DNA of 64,000 bases from the NCBI GenBank assembly GCA_963777775.1, contig CAVZRL010000009.1, forward strand, positions 682,001 through 746,000. Reading direction: 5' to 3'. Both the position numbers and the translations under genes were made by a program. The DNA is from WHSW01 sp963777775 (GTDB lineage Bacteria > Actinomycetota > Thermoleophilia > Solirubrobacterales > 70-9). Position 1 is the first letter of the stretch. Every line of letters starts with the position of its first letter. Below are positions 16,432 to 24,930 of this stretch, one piece after another. A model generated the notes under the pieces. It worked only from the letters and a program-made list of their open reading frames with translations. It was not told where the DNA came from and ran no database searches.

Positions 16432-17987
16432 AGCCGATCCTCGTCGCGGCGAACGGCCTCGATCACCTCCGGTGCGTAGCCCGCCTCGAGCTCGCGTTCG
16501 GGCTCGCTCGGTGGTGGCCCGGCGGCGAGCGCCGCGAGCCGCTCGCGGACCGCAGCCGGGCGCAGCCACGCCCGCAGGCGGTCACGCTCGGCTGCGCTGA
16601 GAAAGCCGACGGCGAGAAGCAGCGCCGGCATTGCCAGCCAGAGGGCCGTACGTGCCGCCAGGCCCGCCAGCCCATGGGCCGGCAGGAGCAGCTCCCCGGC
16701 AGCGACGATCGCCGCTGTGATCGCGACCAGCAGCGCAAGCCGTCCCCACTCGTAGGGCACCGGGAACAGGCGCTGCGTGAGCGCGTACATCAGGCCCAGG
16801 ACCAGCGCGTAGGAGGCGACGAGCGCGATCCCGGCGCCGACGATTCCCAGCGGCGGGATCAAGAGGAGGTTGAGGACGACGTTGGCGACCGTCCCCGCCA
16901 GCGTCGCGGGCAGGTTGAACTCGGTCCGTCCCGTCCGCCCGAGGACGACCACCAGGACCAGATAGAGCGAGTAGAGCGCGATCCCGGTGGCGAGCAGGCC
17001 GATCGCCTCGTAGGCGTCGAAGAACTCGGGCGCAGCGAGCAGGTCGACGATCCAGCGCGCGAGCAGCCAGAGGCCGGCGACGAAGAAGGCGCAGACGGCC
17101 GCGAACCAGGTCACGATCAGGCTGTACGCGCGGCGTGCCTCGTCGTCGTCGGCGATCGAGTAGGCGAGCGGCGGAAAGGCGAGCTGGAATCCGCGCGCGA
17201 GCACGTTCATCCCCTGGGCGAACTTGATCGCCAGCGCATAGAGCCCGGCCTCGGCGAGGCCGGCGAGGCGCACGATCAGGATCCGGTCGATGAAGCTGAG
17301 CGAGTAGAGCGAGAGCTCGGCCGGCATCGTCGGCAGCCCGAACCGGATCATCCGCCGCAGCAGCGAGAGCTCGGGCACGAACGTGAGCCGGCGGCGTTCC
17401 CGCCACAGTCGCCAGGCCAGGAACAGGAGCCCGGTGCCGAAGCTGCCGAGCAGGATCCCCGCCGCGCCCTGGTCCTCGACAGCGACGAGCCAGACCGTGA
17501 CCGGGATCGTCGCCAGGACGTTGAGCACGGTGAGGTTGAAGTAGGCGCGGGCGCGCTCGTCGAGCCGCAGCAGGGTCAGCGCGTACTCCCACAGGGTCAG
17601 GACCCAGAGCCCGAGCACCGCGAGCCGGGCGAGCTCGGGATCGGGGCGGTCGAGCAGCGCCTCGGAGATCGGCTCGGCGAGGGCCAGCCCGACCGCCGCC
17701 CCCGCCGTCGCGGTCCAGAGCAGCGCCGCGAACGAGGTCGCCACGACCCGGCGCGGATCCTCGCCGGCCAGGTAGTAGAAGCGGAGCAGGGCCTCGATCA
17801 GCCCGAGCCGGACCAGGATGCTGGCGGCGACCAGGGACGCGAGCATGACCTCGGCCGCTCCGTAGTCGGCCGGGCTCAGGTAGGCCGTGTAGATCGGCAG
17901 CAGGACGACCGCGACCAGCTTCGAGAGCACGCTCGAGGCGGTGTAGGCGGCGCCCGTCGTGGCGAGCCGGCGCAGATACTCGAACAC
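16428..17987 (-). CDS. Oligosaccharide flippase (Wzx/MATE-like, polysaccharide transporter family)
   Basis: 519 residues with about fourteen hydrophobic segments and the Wzx-type opening VLSKLVAVVLLPIYTAYLSP, in which the protein enters the membrane directly. The C-terminal 50 residues are soluble and rich in Arg and Glu. It would flip the undecaprenyl-linked repeat unit to the outer face of the membrane, between the glycosyltransferases and the polymerase next door. It lies just downstream of the polymerase gene, with 6 bases between them, so they are probably co-transcribed. Confidence 0.9.
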   Translation of the reverse strand: MFEYLRRLATTGAAYTASSVLSKLVAVVLLPIYTAYLSPADYGAAEVMLASLVAASILVRLGLIEALLRFYYLAGEDPRRVVATSFAALLWTATAGAAVGLALAEPISEALLDRPDPELARLAVLGLWVLTLWEYALTLLRLDERARAYFNLTVLNVLATIPVTVWLVAVEDQGAAGILLGSFGTGLLFLAWRLWRERRRLTFVPELSLLRRMIRFGLPTMPAELSLYSLSFIDRILIVRLAGLAEAGLYALAIKFAQGMNVLARGFQLAFPPLAYSIADDDEARRAYSLIVTWFAAVCAFFVAGLWLLARWIVDLLAAPEFFDAYEAIGLLATGIALYSLYLVLVVVLGRTGRTEFNLPATLAGTVANVVLNLLLIPPLGIVGAGIALVASYALVLGLMYALTQRLFPVPYEWGRLALLVAITAAIVAAGELLLPAHGLAGLAARTALWLAMPALLLAVGFLSAAERDRLRAWLRPAAVRERLAALAAGPPPSEPERELEAGYAPEVIEAVRRDEDRL

Positions 17988-17993
17988 GGGTGC

Positions 17994-19451
17994 TCAGATG
18001 GTCGCCGAGAGCCCGGGCGGACCCGGGCGCAGGGCCACCCCGAGCGCGAGCAGCGCCCAGACCGCCGGGTCGATCACGAAGCCGGTGTAACCGAAGCTCG
18101 AGACCAGCATCGAGACGAAGCAGGCGGCGACCGCGGTCCGGGCGAGCGATGCCCCGGCGCCGGCGCCGAGCACGGTGATCAGGGCGACGACGAGCAGTGC
18201 GGCGTAGACCGCCAGGCCGATCGCCCCCTGCTCAGCGGCGATCGTGATCGGCTCTGAGTGCGAGACGGTGGTTCTTGCGGGCTCGATCCGGTCGTAGAAG
18301 GCGCGGCCGAAGGACCCCGAGCCCCAACCGCCGAGCGGCCTGTCCTCGGCGAGCTCGAGGCCGCCCTCGATCAGGTCCGCGTGCCCGCTGTCGATGCTGC
18401 GGTAGTCCTCGATGTCGCTGGTCGGGGTGCCGCCGGCGATTGCGAGCGCGGCGAGGCCGGCGAGGCCGAGGACGGCGAACGCGGCCGCGCCGCGCCAGCG
18501 CCAGCGCAGGATCGCGATAATCCCGAGGCCCGCCAGCACCGCCGCCAGGCCGGTAATCGAGTAGCTGAAGGCGAGCGCGACCAGGGCGAGCGCGCTGACC
18601 GCGCCGGCCAGCCCGAGGTCGCGCCGCGAGCCGCCCCAGGCGATGCAGGCGGCCAGCGCGGTGATCGCGAGCGCGAGGTAGCGGGCAAAGATGTTGGGGT
18701 CGAAGAAGATCGAGTTGACCCGGAAGTAGACGTGGAGCTGGTTCGCGTCGAGGAGCTCGGGGTTGAGGAAGAGGTCGCGGGCGAAGTACTGGTAGATGCC
18801 GATCAGCGCACACCCGGCAGCGACCGCCGTGACCGCGATCAGGACCCGGCGCAGGAGCTCGCGCGACCAGTCAACGTCGAGCAGGAGCGCGAACAGGACC
18901 GCGAACGGGACCAGGAAGAAGCCGAGGTTCTCGATCGCGTTCGGGACGTCCTCGGAGTAGGTCGCCTGCAGCGCGTAGAGGATCAGCGTCACGGCAAGCA
19001 GGCGGCGAAGCCAGGGGGACCTGTCGTCTCGGCGCTCGGCGCTCGGCGCTCGGCGCTCGGCCAGTGCCTGGGTGAGCAGGCCGGCGGCGATCACGAGGTA
19101 GAGCGGAACGAGCAGGTTCGCGGTCTCGTCGCCGATCTCGACCGGGACCCGGAGCGGCAGCACGGCGAAGGCGGTGATCGCGAACAGCTGCGACCAGCGG
19201 CGAAATGCCACCACCAAGGCGGCGACGCCCGCCATGCCGACGACGAGCGCAGCCCCGACCTGGGTCGAGCTGGCGCGGAAGTCGACCACCCGCGGCTCGT
19301 CCCAGACGTTGCCGAGCACGAGCACGGGCGCGACCCCAAGCGCGACGGCCATCGCCACCAGGCGCGCCCGCCGATCGGTGAGCACCAGCGACGCGGCCGC
19401 CGCCCCGCAGGCCGCCAGGATCCCGACGGCCTCGAGCGCCGAGGCGCTCAG
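17994..19451 (-). CDS. O-antigen polymerase/ligase-like membrane protein (Wzy/WaaL type)
   Basis: About ten to twelve hydrophobic segments with the Wzy_C-type periplasmic loop, including RPLGGWGSGSFGRAF and SHSEP. A GTG at 19385 is available, but the 66 bases upstream stay open with almost only G/C third positions and encode a further hydrophobic helix (ALEAVGILAACGAAAASLVL). The only initiation codon there at the gene boundary is CTG at 19451, overlapping the previous stop (CTGA), and it is used here: 485 residues. It would polymerise or ligate exported repeat units. A 7-bp tandem repeat (19028-19061) lies in the coding sequence and encodes ERRAPSAERR. Confidence 0.82.
   Translation of the reverse strand: MSASALEAVGILAACGAAAASLVLTDRRARLVAMAVALGVAPVLVLGNVWDEPRVVDFRASSTQVGAALVVGMAGVAALVVAFRRWSQLFAITAFAVLPLRVPVEIGDETANLLVPLYLVIAAGLLTQALAERRAPSAERRDDRSPWLRRLLAVTLILYALQATYSEDVPNAIENLGFFLVPFAVLFALLLDVDWSRELLRRVLIAVTAVAAGCALIGIYQYFARDLFLNPELLDANQLHVYFRVNSIFFDPNIFARYLALAITALAACIAWGGSRRDLGLAGAVSALALVALAFSYSITGLAAVLAGLGIIAILRWRWRGAAAFAVLGLAGLAALAIAGGTPTSDIEDYRSIDSGHADLIEGGLELAEDRPLGGWGSGSFGRAFYDRIEPARTTVSHSEPITIAAEQGAIGLAVYAALLVVALITVLGAGAGASLARTAVAACFVSMLVSSFGYTGFVIDPAVWALLALGVALRPGPPGLSATI
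19028..19061. repeat. Heptanucleotide tandem repeat (CTCGGCG) in the polymerase gene
   Basis: Four perfect copies of CTCGGCG (19028-19055) plus six bases of a fifth. On the coding strand this reads CGCCGAG repeats, giving a 7-residue period (RRAPSAE). A change of one copy shifts the frame. The same unit occurs in the PP2C gene at 35101. Confidence 0.9.
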
Positions 19452-19885
19452 TCCGGGCTCCGCGGCTCGAAGGTGAAGCGGCGGGGAAAGACCATCTCGC
19501 GGTCCTGGGAGGGGAGCCCGACGAGGAGGCGGTAACGACCCGCAGGGACCGGCTCGCCGCTGTCGCTGCTGCCGTCCCAGCGGTAGAGCACAGGCTCGTC
19601 TTCGCTCAGCGCAACGTCCTCGTCGAACGTCCGGACCAGATTCTCGTGGCGATCGACGACACCAACCAACGCATGCGGTTCGGACTCGCGAACGAAGAAC
19701 TCGATCGTGACCCTATGCGGCCGCTCGCCTGCGGGCCCGAAGACGGCTCTCTGATCGACCCGGGGCTGGAGCACCTCAAGCACAAGATCGGGGGTTCGGG
19801 CGCGGACGACGAGCACCGAGGCGAGCAGCGATGCGGCGACGAGGACGAAGAAGAGCGCCGCGCCGAGCGAGACGCGGCGCGTCAA
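19448..19885 (-). CDS. Small membrane-anchored protein with a FlgD-like Ig fold
   Basis: 145 residues from TTG 19885, which overlaps the TGA of the LytR_C gene (TTGA). One N-terminal membrane helix (about residues 6-28) is followed by an extracytoplasmic domain. The end of that domain, YRWDGSSDSGEPVPAGRYRL, is the pattern of FlgD-type Ig domains and of other bacterial extracellular beta-sandwich modules. Function unknown. It sits between a LytR_C protein and the polymerase and is coupled to both, so a role in envelope polysaccharide assembly is likely. Confidence 0.7.
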   Translation of the reverse strand: MTRRVSLGAALFFVLVAASLLASVLVVRARTPDLVLEVLQPRVDQRAVFGPAGERPHRVTIEFFVRESEPHALVGVVDRHENLVRTFDEDVALSEDEPVLYRWDGSSDSGEPVPAGRYRLLVGLPSQDREMVFPRRFTFEPRSPD

Positions 19886-20676
19886 GATGCCCGGTCCTCG
19901 CCGGCGATCACGACCACGTCCGCGTCGCCGGCGAGCCGCTTCGACTCGCCGTCCAGCGGCTCGACCGTGCGCTTGTCGACGCCGAGGTCGCGTGACACCT
20001 TCTCGGCTGCCCGCTTCTGACCCGGGGCGTAGAGGACGACGGTCTTGGCGAATCCCGGCTCGGTACTCGAGATCGGGCCCGGTCGGTAGCCGCTGGCCTC
20101 GACGTCGGAGCTGACCTTGCCGGCGAGCCCGTTGACCGAGGTCCCGTTGAGGACCGCGACGGTCACCTCCGAGCGCTCGATTGCCTCGGTGCGAGCCGGG
20201 CGCTCGTCGCCGAGCTTCAGGACCTCCTCGGAGATCAGGATCGCGGCGCCCCCGAGCAGCAGGGAGAGCAGGCCGATCGCGACCAGCACCCGCGGCTGGG
20301 TCGCGCGGCTTGCGAACCGCCGCCACCGCGGATGTGGCTCGAGCGCCGCCCGCTCCATCGTGATTCGCTCCAGCGCCGGCCGCTCGTGCGTGACCCGGGT
20401 CGCCGCGGCCATCGGCGTCGCCGGCGTCGGCGTCGGCTCGGCCGCCGGCGGCTCCTCGGGCATCAGCTCCTCGAGCTCGGCCTCGGCGCGGTCGAGGATC
20501 GCCTCGCTCGCGGTCAGATCCTCGGCCGGGTGGTTCGGCTCCCGATCCATCCAGGCGCGCATCCGGCGCACGTCGCGTCGCTGCGAGAGATAGAGGGGCA
20601 GCAGCAGCGCGAGGCCGAGCAGGGCGCCGAGCGCGACGAAGCCGGTGGCGCTGTCGAAGAGCTCCTCGATCTGCAC
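19882..20676 (-). CDS. LytR_C domain membrane protein (first of two)
   Basis: 264 residues. Membrane helix at about 13-31, a charged and Pro-rich cytoplasmic stretch, a second helix (VLVAIGLLSLLLGGAAILI), then a LytR C-terminal-like domain with VAVLNGTSVNGLA, VVLYAPGQKRAAE and ADVVVIAGED. LytR_C domains usually follow the LCP catalytic domain; here it stands alone. The next gene upstream has the same length and layout. A scaffold or regulator in attachment of polymer to the wall is possible, but not shown. Confidence 0.8.
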   Translation of the reverse strand: MQIEELFDSATGFVALGALLGLALLLPLYLSQRRDVRRMRAWMDREPNHPAEDLTASEAILDRAEAELEELMPEEPPAAEPTPTPATPMAAATRVTHERPALERITMERAALEPHPRWRRFASRATQPRVLVAIGLLSLLLGGAAILISEEVLKLGDERPARTEAIERSEVTVAVLNGTSVNGLAGKVSSDVEASGYRPGPISSTEPGFAKTVVLYAPGQKRAAEKVSRDLGVDKRTVEPLDGESKRLAGDADVVVIAGEDRAS

Positions 20677-20694
20677 GGGCTAATCACCCATCTA

Positions 20695-21489
20695 CTAGAA
20701 GTCCGCGTCGTCTTGCCCGATCACCAGCGCCACCGGGGCGCCGCCGGTCAGTTCCCGCACCTCGTCGATCATCGGGATCACCGGTGTCTCGCCGAGCTGG
20801 TCCGCGATCGCCTCGGCGAGCTCGTTCGCCTGCTCCTCGGCGTCCGGCTCGAACATCGCCGTCGTCTCGTCGAACCCCGACGCAGCGGTCTCCTCCTTGC
20901 CGACCTTGAAGCCGGCGGGCTTGACCACCTCGTCGGCGACCTTCGCGGCCAGCCCCTCGACACCCTGGATCTCGGTCCCGGCCGAGTCCTGGAGTTGGGT
21001 CGCATTGAGGACCGCGACCTCGGTCTTCTTCTCCTTCTCCTGCTGCCCGCCACCCCGCTTGCCGTCGTCTGCGCTGCCATCGTCGCCCCCGATCAGCCCG
21101 AAGCCACCGGTGAGCACGATCGCGGCGACCAACCCGGCCGCGAGGACCGCGAACAGGTAGCGCGTATCGACCGGCATCCGTCGGTCGAGTCCCGCATAGC
21201 GGTCCGCGAGCCAGGCGCGGGCCCCGTCCCACCATCCCCGCACCCGTCCGGGCTCGGCGGCGACGTCAGGCTCTGCGACCTCATCCTCGGCGACCGTCTC
21301 TCCGCGCGCCTCGGTCGCCGCGGCGGCGGCGGCGCTTGCATCGTCCGCCCGCTCGGGCGCCCGTCCCGCCCAGTCGCGCAACCGGCGCACCTCGCGTGCC
21401 TGCTGGAAGATCAGGAACGCGAGGACCGCGAGGCCGAGGAAGGCGGCGATGCCGAGATAGGGCCCGATCCGCTCGAGCAGGTCAACCAT
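20695..21489 (-). CDS. LytR_C domain membrane protein (second of two)
   Basis: 264 residues, the same length and plan as its neighbour: helix at about 12-29, a cytoplasmic Ala/Glu-rich linker, a helix (YLFAVLAAGLVAAIVLTGGFG), then a LytR_C-like domain opening VAVLNATQLQ, with GLAAKVADEV and ending PVALVIGQDD. Sequence identity outside these motifs is low, so the duplication, if it is one, is old. Starts at GTG or ATG near 21489, 22 bases from the dehydratase stop, and probably belongs to the same transcript. Confidence 0.78.
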   Translation of the reverse strand: MVDLLERIGPYLGIAAFLGLAVLAFLIFQQAREVRRLRDWAGRAPERADDASAAAAAATEARGETVAEDEVAEPDVAAEPGRVRGWWDGARAWLADRYAGLDRRMPVDTRYLFAVLAAGLVAAIVLTGGFGLIGGDDGSADDGKRGGGQQEKEKKTEVAVLNATQLQDSAGTEIQGVEGLAAKVADEVVKPAGFKVGKEETAASGFDETTAMFEPDAEEQANELAEAIADQLGETPVIPMIDEVRELTGGAPVALVIGQDDADF

Positions 21490-21511
21490 CTGAGCGCGGG
21501 AGTCTTGCCGA

Positions 21512-23392
21512 TCAGGCGAGGCTTCGCCGCGCCGAGCCTTCGGCTCCCATCAGCTCGACCACGTGCTCGGCGAGCCCCGCCTCATCCCCCGACGCGACCA
21601 GTGACTCCAGCCGCGTCACGGTTCCCTCGACCCAGTCGGGATCGAGCGGATCGGCGCGGACCGCGCGGACGATCCGCTCGGCCGCGGTCGGCAGCGAGCG
21701 CTCATCCGGGTTGAACAGCTCCTCGTGGATCTTCTCGCCCGGGCGCACGCCGACGATCTCGATCGCGATCTCGTCGGGCTCGTAGCCGGCGAGCTTGATC
21801 ATGTTGCGCGCCAGGTCGATGATCCGCACCGGCTCGCCCATCTCGAGCACGTAGACCTCGCCCGACGCGCCCCCGAGATCCGCAGCCTGGATCACGAGCT
21901 GGACCGACTCCGGGATCGTCATGAAGTAGCGCGTCATCTCCGGATCGGTGACGGTCACCGGCCCGCCCTGCTCGATCTGCGAGCGGAAGATCGGGACCAC
22001 GCTGCCGGACGAGGCGAGCACGTTGCCAAAGCGGACGATCGTGAACCGCGTCTCGGGGTGGCGCTGGCCCGCGGCCTCGACGATCCACTCCGCCATCGCC
22101 TTGGTCGCGCCCATCACGGTGTGCGGGTTGACCGCCTTGTCGGTCGAGACGAGGACGAAGCGCTCGGCACCCGAAGCCGCCGCGGTCTTCGCCGTCACCT
22201 GGGTGGCGATCGCGTTGTTGCGCAGCGCTTCGAGCGGGTTCGCCTCCATCAGCGGCACATGCTTGTAGGCGGCGGCGTGGAAGACGATCTCGGGCTTGAA
22301 GCGCTGCATCACCTCGAGCATCCGGTCGCCTTCCTTGCAGTCGGCGAGCACCGACTCGACTCGGGTGAAGTGCCACCGACCGGTCATCTCGCGATCGACC
22401 TCGAACAGGTTGTCCTCGGCGTGGTCGACCATCACCAGCAGTCGCGGCCGGACCCGGGAGATCTGGCGGCAGAGCTCGGAGCCGATCGAACCTCCGGCGC
22501 CGGTGACCAGGACCCGCTTGTCCTCGAGGTAGGCGCCGACCCGGTCGAGCTCCATGACGACCGGCTCGCGGCCGAGCACGTCCTCGACCCGCACCTCGCG
22601 CAGCTGGCGGGTGAGCTGGACGCCGCCGCGCAGCAGCTCGAACACGGTCGGCAGGGTCCTGACCTGGACGTCGCGCTCCCGGCACTCGGCGACAACCCGG
22701 CCGCGAAGGACGCCGGGCGCGGACGGGATCGCGATCACGACTTCCGCCGGGGCGACCCGGTCGAGGATCGCGCCGATCTCGTCGGTCGTCCCGAGCACCT
22801 TCAGCCCCTCGGTGCGCATGCCGCGCTTGCGCGGGTCGTCGTCGATGAACCCAACCGCCCTGGCGCCGAGGTTCGGGTTCAGCTTCAGCTCGCGGACGAC
22901 CATCTGCCCGCCGGAGCCGGCGCCGACCACGAGCACGTCGCGGGCGCGGCGCTCGCGGGCGCGGCGGGTCGGACGCTCGGCCAGCGACCGTCGGGCCAAC
23001 CGGGCGCCGCCGAGGAAGACGCCCGAGAGCAGGAAGTAGAAGATCAGCACCGAGCGCGGCAGGCTGTCGTCGTAGGGCTGGACGAGCGTGAAGACGAGCC
23101 ACAGCAGTGCGCTGGCGACCGCCAGCGCCCTGACCAGCGGCCAGAGGTCGGGGAGCCGGAAGTAGCGCCACCATTGCTGGTGCACGCCGAGCAGCTCGAG
23201 CACGAGCGCGGTGCCGAGGGCGACGAACGCGACCGAGCCTGCGAGCATCGTCTCGTAGCGGTCGGGGATCCCTCCCGGCACGTCGAGGAAGCGGAGCTTG
23301 AAGGCGAGCGCGTAGGCCGCGGTGGCGAGCAGCGCGTCGGCGGCGAACTCGAGCGCCCGCCGACGGTAGACCGGGTCGGTGAGCCGCGACAT
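21512..23392 (-). CDS. Membrane NDP-sugar 4,6-dehydratase (PglF/WbpM/CapD-like)
   Basis: 626 residues: four N-terminal membrane helices, a first nucleotide-binding domain (VLVVGAGSGGQMV), then an extended SDR domain with VLVTGAGGSIGSELCRQI, AAYKHVPLMEANP, FVLVSTDKAVNP and the MGATK site, where Met replaces the usual Tyr as in this dehydratase subgroup. It would convert UDP-GlcNAc or a similar sugar to a 4-keto-6-deoxy intermediate for the polysaccharide. First gene of the minus-strand block that includes the two LytR_C genes. Confidence 0.92.
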   Translation of the reverse strand: MSRLTDPVYRRRALEFAADALLATAAYALAFKLRFLDVPGGIPDRYETMLAGSVAFVALGTALVLELLGVHQQWWRYFRLPDLWPLVRALAVASALLWLVFTLVQPYDDSLPRSVLIFYFLLSGVFLGGARLARRSLAERPTRRARERRARDVLVVGAGSGGQMVVRELKLNPNLGARAVGFIDDDPRKRGMRTEGLKVLGTTDEIGAILDRVAPAEVVIAIPSAPGVLRGRVVAECRERDVQVRTLPTVFELLRGGVQLTRQLREVRVEDVLGREPVVMELDRVGAYLEDKRVLVTGAGGSIGSELCRQISRVRPRLLVMVDHAEDNLFEVDREMTGRWHFTRVESVLADCKEGDRMLEVMQRFKPEIVFHAAAYKHVPLMEANPLEALRNNAIATQVTAKTAAASGAERFVLVSTDKAVNPHTVMGATKAMAEWIVEAAGQRHPETRFTIVRFGNVLASSGSVVPIFRSQIEQGGPVTVTDPEMTRYFMTIPESVQLVIQAADLGGASGEVYVLEMGEPVRIIDLARNMIKLAGYEPDEIAIEIVGVRPGEKIHEELFNPDERSLPTAAERIVRAVRADPLDPDWVEGTVTRLESLVASGDEAGLAEHVVELMGAEGSARRSLA

Positions 23393-23449
23393 CTCGGGGC
23401 GAGTGTACGGCGGCCGCGGGCGGCGCGGTGGGTAACGTGTCGCGCTCGC

Positions 23450-24127
23450 ATGGACGCGCTCAGCGGCCAGATCGCCCTCCCGCTAGCCGGGCTGACCGAC
23501 TTCGTCGTCGACCCGATCGTCGAGGTCGCCGTCGACGTGATCGACGCGCTCGGATACGCGGGGGTGTTCTTCTTGATGCTGCTCGAGAGCGCCTGCATCC
23601 CGGTCCCCAGCGAGGCGATCATGTTGTTCGCGGGGTTCAACGTCTCGGAGGGCGAGATGAGCCTGTTCGGGATCGTCACCGCCGGGGTGCTCGGCAATGT
23701 CGTGGGCTCCTGGGCCGCGTACGCCGTCGGCTATTTCGGCCGGCTCGAGCTGCTCGAGCGCCACCACGTCCTGCACGTGAACCGCAAGCACCTCGATTGG
23801 GCCGACTCCTGGTTCCAGCGCCACGGCGACGCGACCGTCTTCTTCACCAGGATGCTGCCGATCATCCGGACCTTCATCTCGCTGCCGGCCGGGGTCGCGA
23901 GGATGCCGTTCTGGCGTTTCACCGCCTTTACCCTCGCCGGCTGCATCCCGTGGGTGCTTCTGCTGGGCTTCATCGGCGAGCGGGTCGGCGACAACTGGGA
24001 GCAGTGGCGGGACTACCTGCATTACGGGGACTACCTGGTGCTGGCGGGCGTCGTTGGGGGACTGATCTACCTGCTGATCCGCCGCAGGCCAGGCGGCGGC
24101 GAGCCCGCCTCCGAGGCGCGCTCCTGA
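23450..24127 (+). CDS. DedA family membrane protein
   Basis: 225 residues from ATG. Family motifs: LLESACIPVPSEAIM (acidic residue and Pro-rich re-entrant segment), GNVVGSWAAYAVGYFGR, and FFTRMLPIIRTFISLPAG with the conserved Arg pair, then MPFWRF. DedA proteins are VTT-domain lipid carriers; some move undecaprenyl phosphate or phospholipids across the membrane. The next gene encodes UppP and is coupled through a shared CTGA, consistent with a carrier-lipid recycling pair (inference). Confidence 0.93.
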   Translation: MDALSGQIALPLAGLTDFVVDPIVEVAVDVIDALGYAGVFFLMLLESACIPVPSEAIMLFAGFNVSEGEMSLFGIVTAGVLGNVVGSWAAYAVGYFGRLELLERHHVLHVNRKHLDWADSWFQRHGDATVFFTRMLPIIRTFISLPAGVARMPFWRFTAFTLAGCIPWVLLLGFIGERVGDNWEQWRDYLHYGDYLVLAGVVGGLIYLLIRRRPGGGEPASEARS

Positions 24128-24930
24128 GCCTGCGCGGCGACGGACTGACCCCGGCGCGGGCGGCGGCGCTGGGGACGGTCCAGGGACCCGCCGAGCTGCT
24201 GCCGGTCTCGAGCTCCGCGCACCTCTCGCTACTGCCCTGGTTCGCGGGCTGGGAGGTCGATCGGCTCGACCCCGAGCTGCGCAAGAGCTTCGAGATCGCC
24301 TTGCACGCCGGCACCGCCGCCGCGCTGCTGATCGGCCAGCGGCGCCTGATCGCCGCCGAGCTGGCGGCCTTCGACCGACGTCGGGCCGCGGTGATCGCGC
24401 TCTCGTTCGTCCCGCCGGCGATCGCCGGGTATGCGCTCGAGCGTCCGATCGAGCGCCGGCTCGGCGGTCCCGGCTCGATCGCGGCCGGGCTCGCCGCCGG
24501 TGCGCTGGCGATGGTGCTCGCCGACCGCAGACCGCAGGAGCGCGGCCCCGGCGACGCCGCGGCGGTCGACGGGCTGGCGCTGGGGATCGCGCAAGCGGCG
24601 GCGCTGGTCCCCGGGGTGTCGCGCAACGGTGCCACCCTGACAGCCGCCCGGGCCCGGCGCTTCGACCGTGAGCACTCGAACCTGCTCTCGCGCACCGTTG
24701 CACTGCCGGTGATCGTCGGCGCGACGCTGCTCAAGGGCGCGCGCCTGCGCCGGCGCGGGCTTCCCCCGGGCTTCGGCCAGGCGATCGGCGCCGGGATCGG
24801 AGCCTCCTTCCTCTCCACCCTCGCCTCCCAGCGCCTGATCGCGCTCGTCGAGCGCGATCGCGCGCTCTGGCCCTACGCCGCCTACCGGCTGACGCTGGCA
24901 GCCGCGATCGTGGTCAGAATGGCCCGGTGA
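24124..24930 (+). CDS. uppP: Undecaprenyl-diphosphatase (UppP/BacA)
   Basis: 268 residues if it starts at CTG 24124. Motifs: ALGTVQGPAELLPVSSSAHL and PGVSRNGATLT (usually SRSG), with about eight hydrophobic segments. It removes a phosphate from undecaprenyl diphosphate at the membrane so that the carrier can be reused. No ATG, GTG or TTG occurs between the preceding out-of-family sequence and the conserved N-terminal motif. The CTG that overlaps the DedA TGA gives a normal UppP N-terminus, so it is taken as the start. Overlaps purM by four bases. Confidence 0.9.
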   Translation: MSLRGDGLTPARAAALGTVQGPAELLPVSSSAHLSLLPWFAGWEVDRLDPELRKSFEIALHAGTAAALLIGQRRLIAAELAAFDRRRAAVIALSFVPPAIAGYALERPIERRLGGPGSIAAGLAAGALAMVLADRRPQERGPGDAAAVDGLALGIAQAAALVPGVSRNGATLTAARARRFDREHSNLLSRTVALPVIVGATLLKGARLRRRGLPPGFGQAIGAGIGASFLSTLASQRLIALVERDRALWPYAAYRLTLAAAIVVRMAR

